Notes under the pieces: model-generated
What the model was told of the DNA's origin: nothing
The model's input: only the letters and a program-made list of their open reading frames with translations
Databases searched by the model: none
Assembly (NCBI RefSeq): GCF_011397635.1
Contig: NC_064753.1
Location: forward strand, 30,962,322-31,026,321
DNA length: 64,000 nucleotides
Source: Epinephelus fuscoguttatus
Lineage: Eukaryota > Chordata > Actinopteri > Perciformes > Serranidae
Direction: 5' to 3'
In this document: positions 1 through 9,553 of the stretch, in pieces
Layout: every line of letters starts with the position of its first letter
Position numbering within the stretch: the stretch's first letter is position 1
Program-made: the position numbers and the translations under genes

Positions 1-2386
1 GAGGGGGTAGTTCCCAAAACCCAAGCATCAGGCCTCCTTTTGTCCTCTTGCCTGTCACCGATGGCTTCGCAGTGGGGTGACACACACACTCCAAATCTCA
101 TTAAAAAGTGAGAGATGGGGGAGGGCTTTTATGTCTAATGGGGACTGGAGGAAATACATAATAGCAATAACTTGGGGCAAGCAATGTTGTGTTGTGTGAG
201 CATTTTAAACACAACATTCATCATTATGACAACATCCACCTTTTGCAATTGATTTTTTTGTTGCCTTTTTTATAAAAAAAAAAAAATACACCTAGGAAAA
301 CCAGAAAATTCTTCATATACTCACACTGTAGAGGTAAACCACACACACTCACAGACACACAGTCCCTCAGAAGCTTTATTGATTTCATGGACAATACTTG
401 TCCATCTGATTTCATTAGTTACAGTGATGTGACAGGTCTGATAGAGGTCTCAAAGCGGAGGGATAACACAAGGACGACACTATCTCCGCCTGCCCTTTTG
501 TTCTGCGTTTAGAGAGCCGGCTCAGCTCACACTCCTCCCTGCCAGGGCTGACTGTGATTAATCAATTTCCTTTCACTTGTGTGAGATAAAAACACATGTT
601 AAACAACCATAATCTTTAAAACAAGCCTTTTATCATCCCATGTTAAACCGTTTGTCGTAATTGCCAGTATGAATGGCACAACAACAACAACCTTTTTACA
701 CCCTGCAATTTACCCATTAGGGTTAGAAATTGCTTTGTAATTGCAGGCAATTACTCCCCATCCACAGCAGCAACCAAACACTAAAGCGCCTCAATTGAAA
801 ATAGTCCAAGCAGCCCCTTAATTTCACTCTTTGTCAGTGACTTCCTGCAGCCATTTTTAATGAGAACTTAACAACGCATATTTGCATCCAGCTAATGGAT
901 TTTGTTTTGTGTCATTGCGGTGATGAAATATTGATGCACGGTGCCTTTAAGAGCCAAGGCTGTGAGAGGCGACACCTTGGGACGAGTGTGTGTGGGAGAA
1001 AAGGGACAGACAATAAACAAATAGGGGTAAAGCACACAGGAGACACTGCCTCTGACATTTGCTTTGGAAAGATGATGGAAAGAGGATGGGAAAATGCGCA
1101 GGTTGATATTTAATATGGAAACAGAGAGCTGAGGCTACAAGTCCCAGTGGTTTTATATCATAATTGGAAAAAATACACAGAAAGTGATTATATTTTATCA
1201 TTATTTTAAATTATTTTCTTTTAAAGGAGTGATTGAGTGGCAGAGTCATCATTGGAGATCACCAGAAAATCAACGTCATTTAAAGTTGTAAACACTCCTC
1301 AAAGAAAAACAAACTAAAAAATTAACCTATGCGTCCATATTAAATTAGTTTTCCTCTGCATTATTGGCATTAATACTGTGTCCTGCACCCTTCATTTGTC
1401 TCATTTTCTCCCCATAATATACTCCAATCTCTCTAAATATTTAAAAGAAATACCAAATATGCACCTGCCAACAATTTAAATCAGACATTTTTGACTGTTA
1501 GAGAAGTGCGCAGGATTATATGAGACAGATGTTGACAAATCTGTTTAACACACCCACAAAGCCTCCACCTCCTGTGAGCTCCACATCGACACATATGACT
1601 AGATAACACCTCTGACAGACTGAAGTAAGGCTGCAGAAAAGAGTCAGATGACAAGGATAAGATAATGTCATGATCTTTCTTTCATCATATCAGCTTCCTT
1701 TGTTATTGTCTCTTTTCCTTTTGCTCTCACTCCCTCCCTCTTCCTCACTCTGTCACTGCTGCATGGTGACTCAGACACTGCAGAGATGCTACATCTGAAT
1801 GGTATATCGGATGAGTCACACACACACCGATCGGACGCTGTCCATCTCTGAAAACTTTTTCTCCACATGTACACAAACAAACACTGGCAGGCTGTAACCT
1901 CTGAAAGATTCTATGTATCTTCTATCCACTCAATCTCTGCAGACAGTGAGGTGCCATGATGGACATGTCAAACACAGCTTATTCTGAAACCTTCCCTCCT
2001 GACTAAACAAACAAGCTGATTTTAATGGTGTTCCCTTCACACCGCCCTGACCACTGCTGCACAAAAAACGTGTACACACACAGTGAATCTGTCAATCCGC
2101 CGCTCCACAGAGGGGCAAGGCTTTTCTTCATTCCCTCGCTCTCTCTGTCCATCTGTCAGTCTGTCTGCCTTCTGCTCAGACGGAGAGTTTTAAACCACTT
2201 ACACATCCTACTCTTTGTACTAACACACACACACAAACATGAACTCATGCAAAGTCTTTGTTTCAGGGGCTTCAATGAGTCGGTCACGCTCAACTCTCTG
2301 CAAGCAGCGGGGCAAAGACACCTGAGTACTTCTTACTTTAACTTCCCACCAGTTTACAAAGCAGTATGCAGTATATAAACAAGGGA
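1..2386. other. Intergenic, no gene seen
   Basis: No reading frame here resembles a known protein, and the short open frames have no codon or domain signature. The stretch from about 490 to 900 is mixed in composition, non-repetitive and rich in TAAT/ATTA cores and TTTATC/GATAA words, which resembles a conserved vertebrate regulatory block, but conservation cannot be tested here. The rest is AT-rich spacer with short CA-rich runs. Confidence 0.6.
490..900. promoter_or_regulatory. Possible conserved non-coding enhancer-like block
   Basis: This stretch lacks mobile-element hallmarks and is dense in homeodomain-type ATTA/TAAT cores, for example around 557-566, 713-760 and 855-900. That composition is typical of conserved developmental enhancers in fish. 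This is inference from texture only; no alignment was possible. Confidence 0.2.
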
Positions 2387-2638
2387 TGAATGGTTGATAA
2401 CCACAGACTGTAAAATAAGTGGATGTAGCCACTGGGACATCACCCGCTGGTTTGTGTGCTGCCATTTTGAAGCCTCGAGTTTCCCATGTTTTGGAGCCAG
2501 AAGCGACCATATTTGGACAAGAGGGTGGAGCTGTGGAGAAGTGAGAGGTGGATTTGCCTGAGGACACCACCGTGGTAGCCACTTGTCAAACATAAGATAG
2601 CCAAGCCCTGAAGCATACCCTGCTCACACCTCTAGACC

Positions 2639-3209
2639 CGTTTCCACCGCAGGAACTTCGGGGAAATTTTACAGGGCCGGGGCCGTTGGTGCGTGTCTTC
2701 ACCGCAGGAACTATCCCCGAAGGACAGAGTTCTGGAACTTTTACGGGGGCTAAACAAGTCCCTGCCTCGGAGTAGGTACTCAGAGGGGCCCCGAAAAAAT
2801 CCTGGGTGGGGCTTGGGGGTTACTTGGTGCTAACAGAAAGCAACAAAATACTCAGCAGACGTCTTGTCATCTCGTTCATAGCTTCCACTGCCATATAAAC
2901 GAAGAGACACGCCAGAAACCCAGCAACCACCTCAGCTCCTTCCATGCTTCTTATGTCTGCTTTCTTCTTCTTACTTCTGCTTCTTCTTCTTTGTTGTTTT
3001 TCTTCTTTGTTTGTTTCTTTGCCTCGTCGCCCCGGTCAAAATGGTCGCGCAATGATTACGTCACATCCAGAGCCCGGTAACTTTACAGGAACCTTCCTCC
3101 TACTCCGCTCTCTCAGTGGAGACACGGCGGTTGAGAGGGCCGAGCGAGAGGACGTTCCTGTAAAGTTCCTGCCCCCCAAATAGTACCTGGAACTTCTTCA
3201 GTGTAAACA
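2639..3209. mobile_element. DNA-transposon relic with imperfect inverted ends
   Basis: The left end begins GTTTCCACCGCAGGAACTTC. The reverse complement of the right end begins GTTTACACTGAAGAAGTTCC, so the two form an imperfect terminal inverted repeat. The GC-rich interior repeats variants of the same 'aggaact' word several times (about 2700, 3085, 3155 and 3185). There is no transposase frame; the Leu/Ser-rich open frame at 2944-3183 is a by-product of a CTT-rich tract. Non-autonomous element, superfamily unassigned (Harbinger-like or hAT-like are possible). Confidence 0.55.
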
Positions 3210-3231
3210 AGCCTTCTGTTTCAAACTGAAT

Positions 3232-3505
3232 AAGTGGTTCCCAAGTGGTGGGTCGAAGTCCAAAAGAGGGTTGTGGGTCCTGAAAGGACCGCAAGTGACT
3301 CGCAAACATCAAATTTGAGCTTTGATTTCAAAGTGTCATGTCCTGCTGTAGAGTGAGGGACTAACAGACAGCTACTTGACAGCAAACTAGCTGGATGACA
3401 TGGCCAAACACAAGTATGACTCTCAGTATGTTTAACTGTGTCGACCTTGAACTAATGACTAAGGAGAAATCTGGACCTCGTGGCAGGACCAGCTGGGGAA
3501 CACTG
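3232..3505 (-). mobile_element. hAT-type miniature element, copy 1 (inverted)
   Basis: This is one of three copies of the same family in the window (also 5718-6015 and 38788-39110), lying in the opposite orientation to the other two. The ends resemble CAGTGGTTCCCAACTGGT. The interior shares the blocks 'gttagtccctcactctacag' and 'gaactaatgactaaggagaa' with the others, in inverted sense. The flanking octamers aactgaat and ctctaaat agree at only 5 of 8 positions, so the target duplication has decayed. No coding capacity. Confidence 0.75.
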
Positions 3506-3621
3506 CTCTAAATGGCACCATGATTTACAAAAACAACACCATTCTGTGTTGAAGTAGACTTTAAACTAGTGATTGAGCTCATTTACTCTTTAGGGAAATG
3601 TTTACTGAGGTAATAAATTAA

Positions 3622-4534
3622 AGCCGCTACAAGGAACTTTTAACTGGATATGCAAAAGTCTCTCGTTTCTGCTGATGTCTGTGCGTGACCTACAACAGCA
3701 AATGAGACCATCGGTGTGAAGATAAGCTATTTCTATATAGTGTATATCCATACCTTTAGGAAACTGTCTCCTGGTCCGCCCCAGGTCACTTCCAGGACGA
3801 AACGATTTACGGCACTCAGACGGCACACTTCATCTTACCTAGCTGCTTACATTTATAGTGACTCTTATAAATAGTCGGTATTGCTCCTCCTCGACCCGAC
3901 GTCCGCGGGGAGTTAAAATAGCAGCAATCATCGGGTAAAAGTTCTGTGAAAGCACTGGACTCACCAACAGTCACCCACGTCTCAGTCACACAGAGAAAAT
4001 CCAATCCTCGGGAAGTCAGGAAATACTTCAGGATAAACATTTTGTTCGCTAGCGATCTAGCATTTACCAGCCCAATCCTGGCAGGAGCCGGCGTGTCCAC
4101 AGCGTTAGCTGTCCGGGGAACCACACACAGAGGCCACAGGTACCAGCCAGGCGTCGACAGGGTCCAGCGAGTGCCGAGAAATAAAGAGGCGAGGCACCGC
4201 TCCATACTCAGTCCAAGAAGCCGTGGGAGTGCTCGCCAAACAGGCCTTCAGCCTTACCAGCAGACTGCTGCGTTTACCCTGGCGGCGGTGGTGCTTACAC
4301 CGGAGAGGTGGAGGTGGGGCGGGGCAGAGGTGAGCTGGGATCCCCGATAAAGTTTTCCCATCTTGTTGTTTCATTCATCCCCAAAACAAACTCATGTGCA
4401 AGCCAGGTAAGCGTCTTTACGACAATACGTGCTAGAGCTCATGGGAAATGTAGGCTTCATTCTGGCAAAACACTACTGCTTTTGTCCACAGGGTCACCAA
4501 AATCAACTCAAAATGAAAGTTCCTTGTAGGGGCT
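3622..4534. mobile_element. TTAA-flanked DNA element enclosing LINE sequence
   Basis: The element starts AGCCGCTACAAGGAACTTT, and the reverse complement of its right end reads AGCCCCTACAAGGAACTTT: a terminal inverted repeat of about 19 bp with one mismatch. Both sides abut TTAA (3618-3621 and 4535-4538), as expected for piggyBac or Kolobok integration. The 913-bp body contains a minus-strand LINE-like endonuclease fragment, annotated separately. No transposase remains, so this is a non-autonomous element that either captured or was later hit by a LINE. Confidence 0.7.
3816..4205 (-). pseudogene. LINE endonuclease-domain fragment
   Basis: This minus-strand open frame of 129 codons contains the signature of non-LTR retrotransposon apurinic endonucleases: a VNARSLANK block followed by a 'DFLCVTETW' block, where the E of TETW corresponds to the active-site glutamate region. 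It then continues with the 'LLPDDCCYFNSPRTSGRGG' block common in fish LINEs. It covers only the N-terminal part of an endonuclease domain; the later catalytic His and the whole reverse transcriptase are absent. It lies wholly within the TTAA-bounded element at 3622-4534. Clade not assigned. Confidence 0.75.
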
Positions 4535-4538
4535 TTAA

Positions 4539-5095
4539 GTGAGTGAGAGTTAGGGTCATTTTCTCACAGACTTCTATACAATTGGACATCTTTTTGGAAT
4601 TTGTGGTGTCGCCCCCTGCTGGCCATTAGAAAGAATGCAGGTTTTAGTTTTTTCCACATTGGCTTCACTTTTGAGACTTGACAATAACCCGTTGTTTATG
4701 ACACACTGTACTTCAGGTGTAAACAGACATAAATCTATTTGTCAAACATTATAACCCCTCCTGTGGGTAGGTGGAGGCAGGTGTATAAATACTTAATTGA
4801 TGGCAATGTAGTAAAACACAGGTGTGTTGACATCAAATATATATCTCCATAGCTGAAGTTACATTTGTCAAAAGACACTTAAATGACCCTTTATGTGCTT
4901 ACAACTATATTTGAGTCTGCTATAAACCATTCATTAAATGTTTACAAGGAAGTTATCAACGCTTAATGCCTACATGCTAATGCATCACTTATAATGATTC
5001 AATAATATCATACTGTCAGGAAGCATTTTGCATGATTAGTACTCTCATGTTGGATACATTGTATTGTATTGTTGCCGGCATTGCTGTACTTTTCC
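4539..5095. other. Spacer, no gene seen
   Basis: AT-rich intergenic DNA between two TTAA-flanked elements. No coding, RNA or repeat signature is recognised apart from short simple runs. Confidence 0.5.
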
Positions 5096-5099
5096 TTAA

Positions 5100-5466
5100 A
5101 GGTCCAGTGTGGGGGATTCAGTGGTATACAGTGGCAGTGGTGGGTTGGTAAATTGCAACCAACTGAAACGTCTCCCATGTGTCCAACATATAGGAGACAT
5201 ACAGTGGCAGATACGCAAACAAGGACGCAATAATGGCCCTATTTAGAGCCAGTGTTTGGTTTGTCCATTCTGGGCCACAGTAGAAACAACATGGTGGACT
5301 CCGTGGGCAGGGACCCGCTTCCTATGTAGATATAAACAAGTCATTCTGAGGTCACAGAAACACAACAGTTTTTATTTTCAGTTGATTATAAACTAATGAA
5401 AACATACTTTTTCTATTATATTCCATTTCTGCCAGTAGATGCCCCTTCATCCTACATACTGGACCT
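5100..5466. mobile_element. TTAA-flanked AGGTCC miniature element, copy A
   Basis: The 367-bp element begins AGGTCCAGTGTG and ends with its complement (…ACTGGACCT). It sits between intact TTAA duplications (5096-5099 and 5467-5470). The interior carries the family blocks 'gccctatttagagccagtgt' and 'gtagaaacaacatgg'. It has no coding capacity. Related copies are at 20054-20736, 37947-38285 and 53154-55279. The TTAA target suggests mobilisation by a piggyBac- or Kolobok-type transposase. Confidence 0.8.
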
Positions 5467-5717
5467 TTAAGTAACATTTTTAAGATGGGACTTTACTTGT
5501 AATGGAGCATTTCTACATTTGGCATCAGCCCAACCTCCACCTCCACCTCCACCTCTAGCATAACATACATATCTCATTGTGGGTGATGTAGGCAGCAGGC
5601 TTTGACAAGGAAGAAGAATGCATGTATTAAAAAAGACAATATCTCTGGTCCTGCTGCACCGTTATTTAAAAAACAGTCCAGTGTTTAAGAGTGCAATGCT
5701 ACGCTGTTGGTGTAAAT

Positions 5718-6015
5718 CAGTGGTTCCTAACTGGTCCAGCCATGGGGTCTAGATTTCTCCTCAGTCATTAGTTCAAGGTCCACACAGTTATATTCAAGGT
5801 CATACCTGCGTTTGGCCATGTCGTCGAGCTAGTTTGCTGTCATTGTCAAGTGGCTGTCTGTTAGTCACTTACTCTACAGCAGGAAATGGCGCTTTGAAAG
5901 AAAAGCTATGCGCCAGAAATTCACTGTACTTCAAAATAAAGTGTGTTTTTTCAAACTTGACAGAATGGACCAGCAACCCACTTTTTGACCACGACCCACC
6001 AGTTGGGGACCACTA
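5718..6015 (+). mobile_element. hAT-type miniature element, copy 2
   Basis: The element starts CAGTGGTTCCTAACTGGTCC and ends with the inverted counterpart CCAGTTGGGGACCACTA. It is flanked by octamers gtgtaaat (5710-5717) and atgtaaat (6016-6023), which match at 7 of 8 positions. That is the 8-bp target duplication of the hAT superfamily. About 300 bp, non-coding, closely related to the copy at 38788-39110. Confidence 0.88.
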
Positions 6016-6522
6016 ATGTAAATGATATTGATTCCTCACCCCTGTCTGTGAGTGGTCTTAGAAATTCATAGTTTGTTTACACACATACATAACGTCTGAT
6101 CACAGATGTGGCTCCCAATCTTGTGCCACCGCCACCATACTCCATCACAAAACATCTGAAAGAGTTAAGCTGACAACAGAGGAGACACGACTCAGTAAAA
6201 CTTGATATGAAACATCAGCTGTAAACTTAATTTACAGAAAATAACAAAGACAGCTGCTGGAAACTGGACAAAGTATCTTTATTTGAAAGGCAAAGCAAAG
6301 TCATTTCATCAATGCATTTTCAAGCTGGAGTGATGTCATTATGACGAGCAAATGCCTCGGTGACGTAGATATCAGATCCCTCTGTGACTGAGGAAATGAA
6401 ATGAATAAAGTGACAATATGCAGTGAAACATTATTCAAATCTAAAACATTGTTCCTGTGTCTTTCAATAGTCCTGTCTCAGTGGTGAAAGTAGGTGTGGT
6501 GGTGACATTTGGTGCCTCTGCA

Positions 6523-6524
<2 letters not shown>

Positions 6525-6584
<60 letters not shown>
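6525..6584. repeat. (TG)n microsatellite, about 30 units
   Basis: Sixty bases of uninterrupted TG dinucleotide. Such tracts are highly variable in length in fish. Confidence 0.97.
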
Positions 6585-6585
<1 letters not shown>

Positions 6586-7899
6586 ATGTTCCATTGATTA
6601 TTACCGTGCGTCAACATGTATTATTTGTGTATGTCCTTGCCTATTTTTCTTTTTTCACCCCATGTCTTTTGTCCATGCTTCTAAAACTGAGATGAGTTGC
6701 TATGGAGACTGGGGTACTTGTGTAAAAAGGAAGTGGCAAAAGAGAGAAATGTGGTTGTCAGGAGACACTCTGGGACCACAGGGTCAGGTGTGTTGCACCC
6801 GCGGGTGTTACATCAGTCATGGCACTCACGCTCTTGCGGGAGCATGATGCCACACCCCACATGTTTTTGGCGAGTTTGAGGCTGAAGGAGTGATCCTGCA
6901 GAGTGTGTGTGCGTGTGGACTCGAGGTTCAGGTTGTCTCCACGGTGATGTACATTAATATTTTTTCCTTGTTCATTCAGTATGTCACAGAAACACAAAGA
7001 TGTAGACACAAAGACAGAGACTCTTTTGTTTGTGTCTGCAAATTAATGAAAGCATTAACACACAATTACACTCATACATGCCAATAAACCTTTGTTCATC
7101 GTCACACAGGGAGTGAGGGTGTGATCCTTCACGTGTTGACAGGGGTTAAGCGACTGACCAGTGATAATACAGCTGTTTCAGGCACTCCATCACTTGATAA
7201 TTACATTACACTGGTACTCCATTGCTTCCACTCGCTCCCGGTAATCTTGTTAAAATCCCAGTGATTGGAATCGCAGTGACAGAGAGACGAATGACAGCGA
7301 GGCAGCAGCCCGTGGAGCCGAGCCCTCTCCAAGTCTGACTGAAGGTTTTGAAGTGCACGAAGCTTTTGTCGGGGTAACCATGGAGCTGCATAGGCATACA
7401 GGTACTGAAATGCACTTTTTTTTGTTGATGGTTCGCATCAAAGATCTGTCCATTTGCTGTTTGCAGTTTTAGGATGAAGTGAAGGACGTGCACAATCTTT
7501 CTTTCTGTCTTTTTTTTTTTTAACTTAAAAGCACATGAAAACACTACACAATAGCTGCACCCACTCCATTAAAAGTAAAGATGGCTCCCCCTTTTTCCTT
7601 TTTAGTCCAGCATCAGGGGCTTCAGCTTACAGTAAGTCGCTATGCTGCCCTCTGGTTGCCATTTCATAACACTCCCTCAAAACTATTTGCTGTATCAGGG
7701 TGTTGCATGTCGGTTTGCTTTATAAAGTGCAGAGAACTGCAAAAAAAAATATGCAAAACATTAGCATAAATAAATCTGTTTTTAGGTGTTTTTATTCCCA
7801 CATTCCTGCCGTAGACTGGAAGGTAAAGTGCAGTCATTTCCTTTCCCCGACTCCAGACTGGCTCCACATTTAGACGCTCAGTGTGACAGGTAGTTTAAT

Positions 7900-8180
7900 T
7901 AAAGTAAAGGTCTGCCCCGCAGCTACTGACCCCCTGGCCTGCCAGCCTGAGCCGAGGTAACCAGCATTCATTTGTCATGTGCACGACTGGCTGACATAAT
8001 ATTTATTAGTCATTTATATGAACGCCTCACAGCCGCACCCCCACCGACAGGCTGCGACAGAGAGACAGGTTTTTAATGCTTTGTGGGGATAATCAGAGGT
8101 AATTAAGGCGACACTGACATGATTTAAATCACAATAAATTTCTCTGAGATGAAAAATGCAGAGTGGAGTATTTCCTCACA
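7900..8180. promoter_or_regulatory. Possible conserved non-coding block
   Basis: The region is non-repetitive, with a GC-balanced left half and homeodomain-like AATTA and TAAT words in the right half. It lacks the features of the neighbouring transposon relics. It resembles vertebrate developmental enhancers in texture only. Confidence 0.2.
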
Positions 8181-8796
8181 ATGTATTATACGATGATGGG
8201 AGCTTATTTTTAAAAGATATGAGGCACAGAGACATTTCAAAGAGCACAAAGAACTCCCTTTGCCACTTTGAGTGCATTTAAATCACACTGTATTTCATTT
8301 TAATCAGTTTGAAATGCATTATTTGTATGTCAGAGAGTCTTGAAAGACTGGTACAAATAAATAACAATTTGACTGTTTTGTATAAAAAAGTCAAAGTGGT
8401 TTCAGGAGATATTTAGGAACTATTAAGTGCCATGTAGCATACTTATGTGTGTACATTAGGCAAAAAAATTAAAATGGTTATGCTCTCCATTCATAGAACA
8501 TGTTTTTATTGTCTGTATACCGAGGGCATGTACAGAGTTTGGTAAGCGAGCATTTATGTATGCAGCTCCTTATATGTGGAATCTTCTGCAGAAGGACTTA
8601 AAGGACAACTTCGGTATTTTTCAACCTGGGCCCTATTTCCCCATGTGTATGTGTGCGTATGATTCATAGGTACAACTCCGGATGCAGCCGGCAGTCGCAA
8701 AACAAGCTAAAATGGTAACGGGGGCAAACATGTCACGTATAAGTTTGCGCATTAAAAGTGCTTTTTTTCGCCACTGACCAGTTCAGATCGCCAGTG

Positions 8797-9252
8797 TTAC
8801 CTCTGTAAATAGCATACTAAGCTTTTCGAACATTGTTTATATAACATTACCTCCACTGTGTCTGTAGCTCTCTCTACTCGTGGGACAGCCGTTTTCTTGA
8901 GGAAGAGGTGTTTCGGGATTGGATGTCTTCTCTTCTTCGGCTGGCAGTAGTCATCTTGGGAGAAGTGAGCACTGCAGACCCGATGGTCTGCAAGGCGCAG
9001 TGTCTGGACAGGAGTGTTAGCATCCATTTGTAGCACAACTAGCCACAACTTCAGCATCTCGCCGTCCGACAAAGGCAGTCTATGAAAGCTATACGGGGTG
9101 TTGCGCGACATCCTGTTCCTACAATTTGGATAAGCACAAACATAAACCATTGTTTTCAATCGATGCAGTAAAACTCTCAGCTGTACTCCGGGACAACCAG
9201 CTCCACTCGGAGTGGCGCTCAGCATGGCTCCTCTGTTTTCTGCCGGCAACAA
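8797..9252 (-). CDS. THAP-domain zinc-finger protein encoded inside the transposon
   Basis: An open frame of 151 codons. From an internal Met near residue 35 it shows a full THAP zinc finger: 'MVYVCAYPNC' supplies the first two cysteines (C-x3-C), then 'YSFHRLP' with the conserved FH and P, an invariant-type Trp in 'LKLWLVVL', the third Cys and the His in 'CSAHF', and a closing 'LKKTAVPR' that matches the AVP box. THAP fingers bind DNA in the minor and major groove and form the DNA-recognition end of P-element and Kolobok transposases. The catalytic part is absent. The frame runs into the left arm and stops there. A GAG|GTAATG splice donor at about 8851 suggests the THAP exon was once joined to a downstream exon. 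Either start is possible: Met at 9252 or the internal Met before VYVC. Confidence 0.72.
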   Translation of the reverse strand: MLPAENRGAMLSATPSGAGCPGVQLRVLLHRLKTMVYVCAYPNCRNRMSRNTPYSFHRLPLSDGEMLKLWLVVLQMDANTPVQTLRLADHRVCSAHFSQDDYCQPKKRRHPIPKHLFLKKTAVPRVERATDTVEVMLYKQCSKSLVCYLQR

Positions 9253-9254
9253 GC

Positions 9255-9280
9255 AAAGCTCTCGCGAGATGACGTCACAG
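9255..9280. promoter_or_regulatory. TCTCGCGAGA plus CRE promoter motifs
   Basis: The palindrome TCTCGCGAGA occupies 9260-9269 and is directly followed by the full palindromic cAMP-response element TGACGTCA at 9270-9277. Both are known core-promoter motifs of vertebrate CpG-type promoters. They lie eight bases upstream of the longest start of the THAP frame, on the side expected for its promoter. Function is inferred. Confidence 0.6.
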
Positions 9281-9553
9281 CTGGGAGGAGGTGAAGGGTC
9301 AGGGAAACATTTAGTATGCTATCTACAGAGATAGCACTGGCAATCTGAACCGGTCAGTGGCAACAAAAAGCACTTTTAATGCGCAAACTTATACAGGAAG
9401 CATTTGCCCCCGTTACCGTTTTAGCTTGTTTTGCGGCTGCCGGTTGCATCAATACTCAACTAATTTTAGAACAAGTTGTACCCATGAATCATATGCACAC
9501 ATACACATGTGGAAATAGGGCCCAGGTTGAAAAATACCGAAGTTATCCTTTAA

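Larger units (their letters stand above)
6016..8597. other. Intergenic, no gene seen
   Basis: The stretch contains a long (TG)n tract, annotated separately, and otherwise unique AT-rich DNA. No exon is recognised. The part from about 7,900 to 8,180 is compact and mixed in composition, with TAAT cores and an AATTAAGG word, and could be a conserved regulatory element. Confidence 0.5.
8602..9549. mobile_element. Kolobok-like TTAA transposon with long arms and a THAP frame
   Basis: A 948-bp element flanked by TTAA on both sides (8598-8601 and 9550-9553). The left arm (8602-8820) and right arm (9311-9549) are inverted repeats of about 219 and 239 bp. They start AGGACAACTTCGG and AGGATAACTTCGG respectively and stay closely similar throughout, with a small indel near 9450. 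Between the arms lies a minus-strand THAP-domain reading frame with a CG-rich promoter-like segment. TTAA targets, long arms and a THAP domain are together the known hallmarks of the Kolobok superfamily. The catalytic transposase is missing, so the copy should be non-autonomous. Confidence 0.8.

Noticed and set aside
2387-2600. Segment with 'gccattttgaagcctcgagt' that resembles a common fish repeat
   Set aside because: Only remembered similarity supports it; there is no second copy in the window and no definable ends.
2944-3183. Leu-rich open frame resembling a signal peptide
   Set aside because: It lies inside a DNA-transposon relic and the Leu/Ser run comes from a CTT-rich tract.
6509-6847. 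Cys/Val-repeat open frame
   Set aside because: Direct translation of the (TG)n microsatellite.
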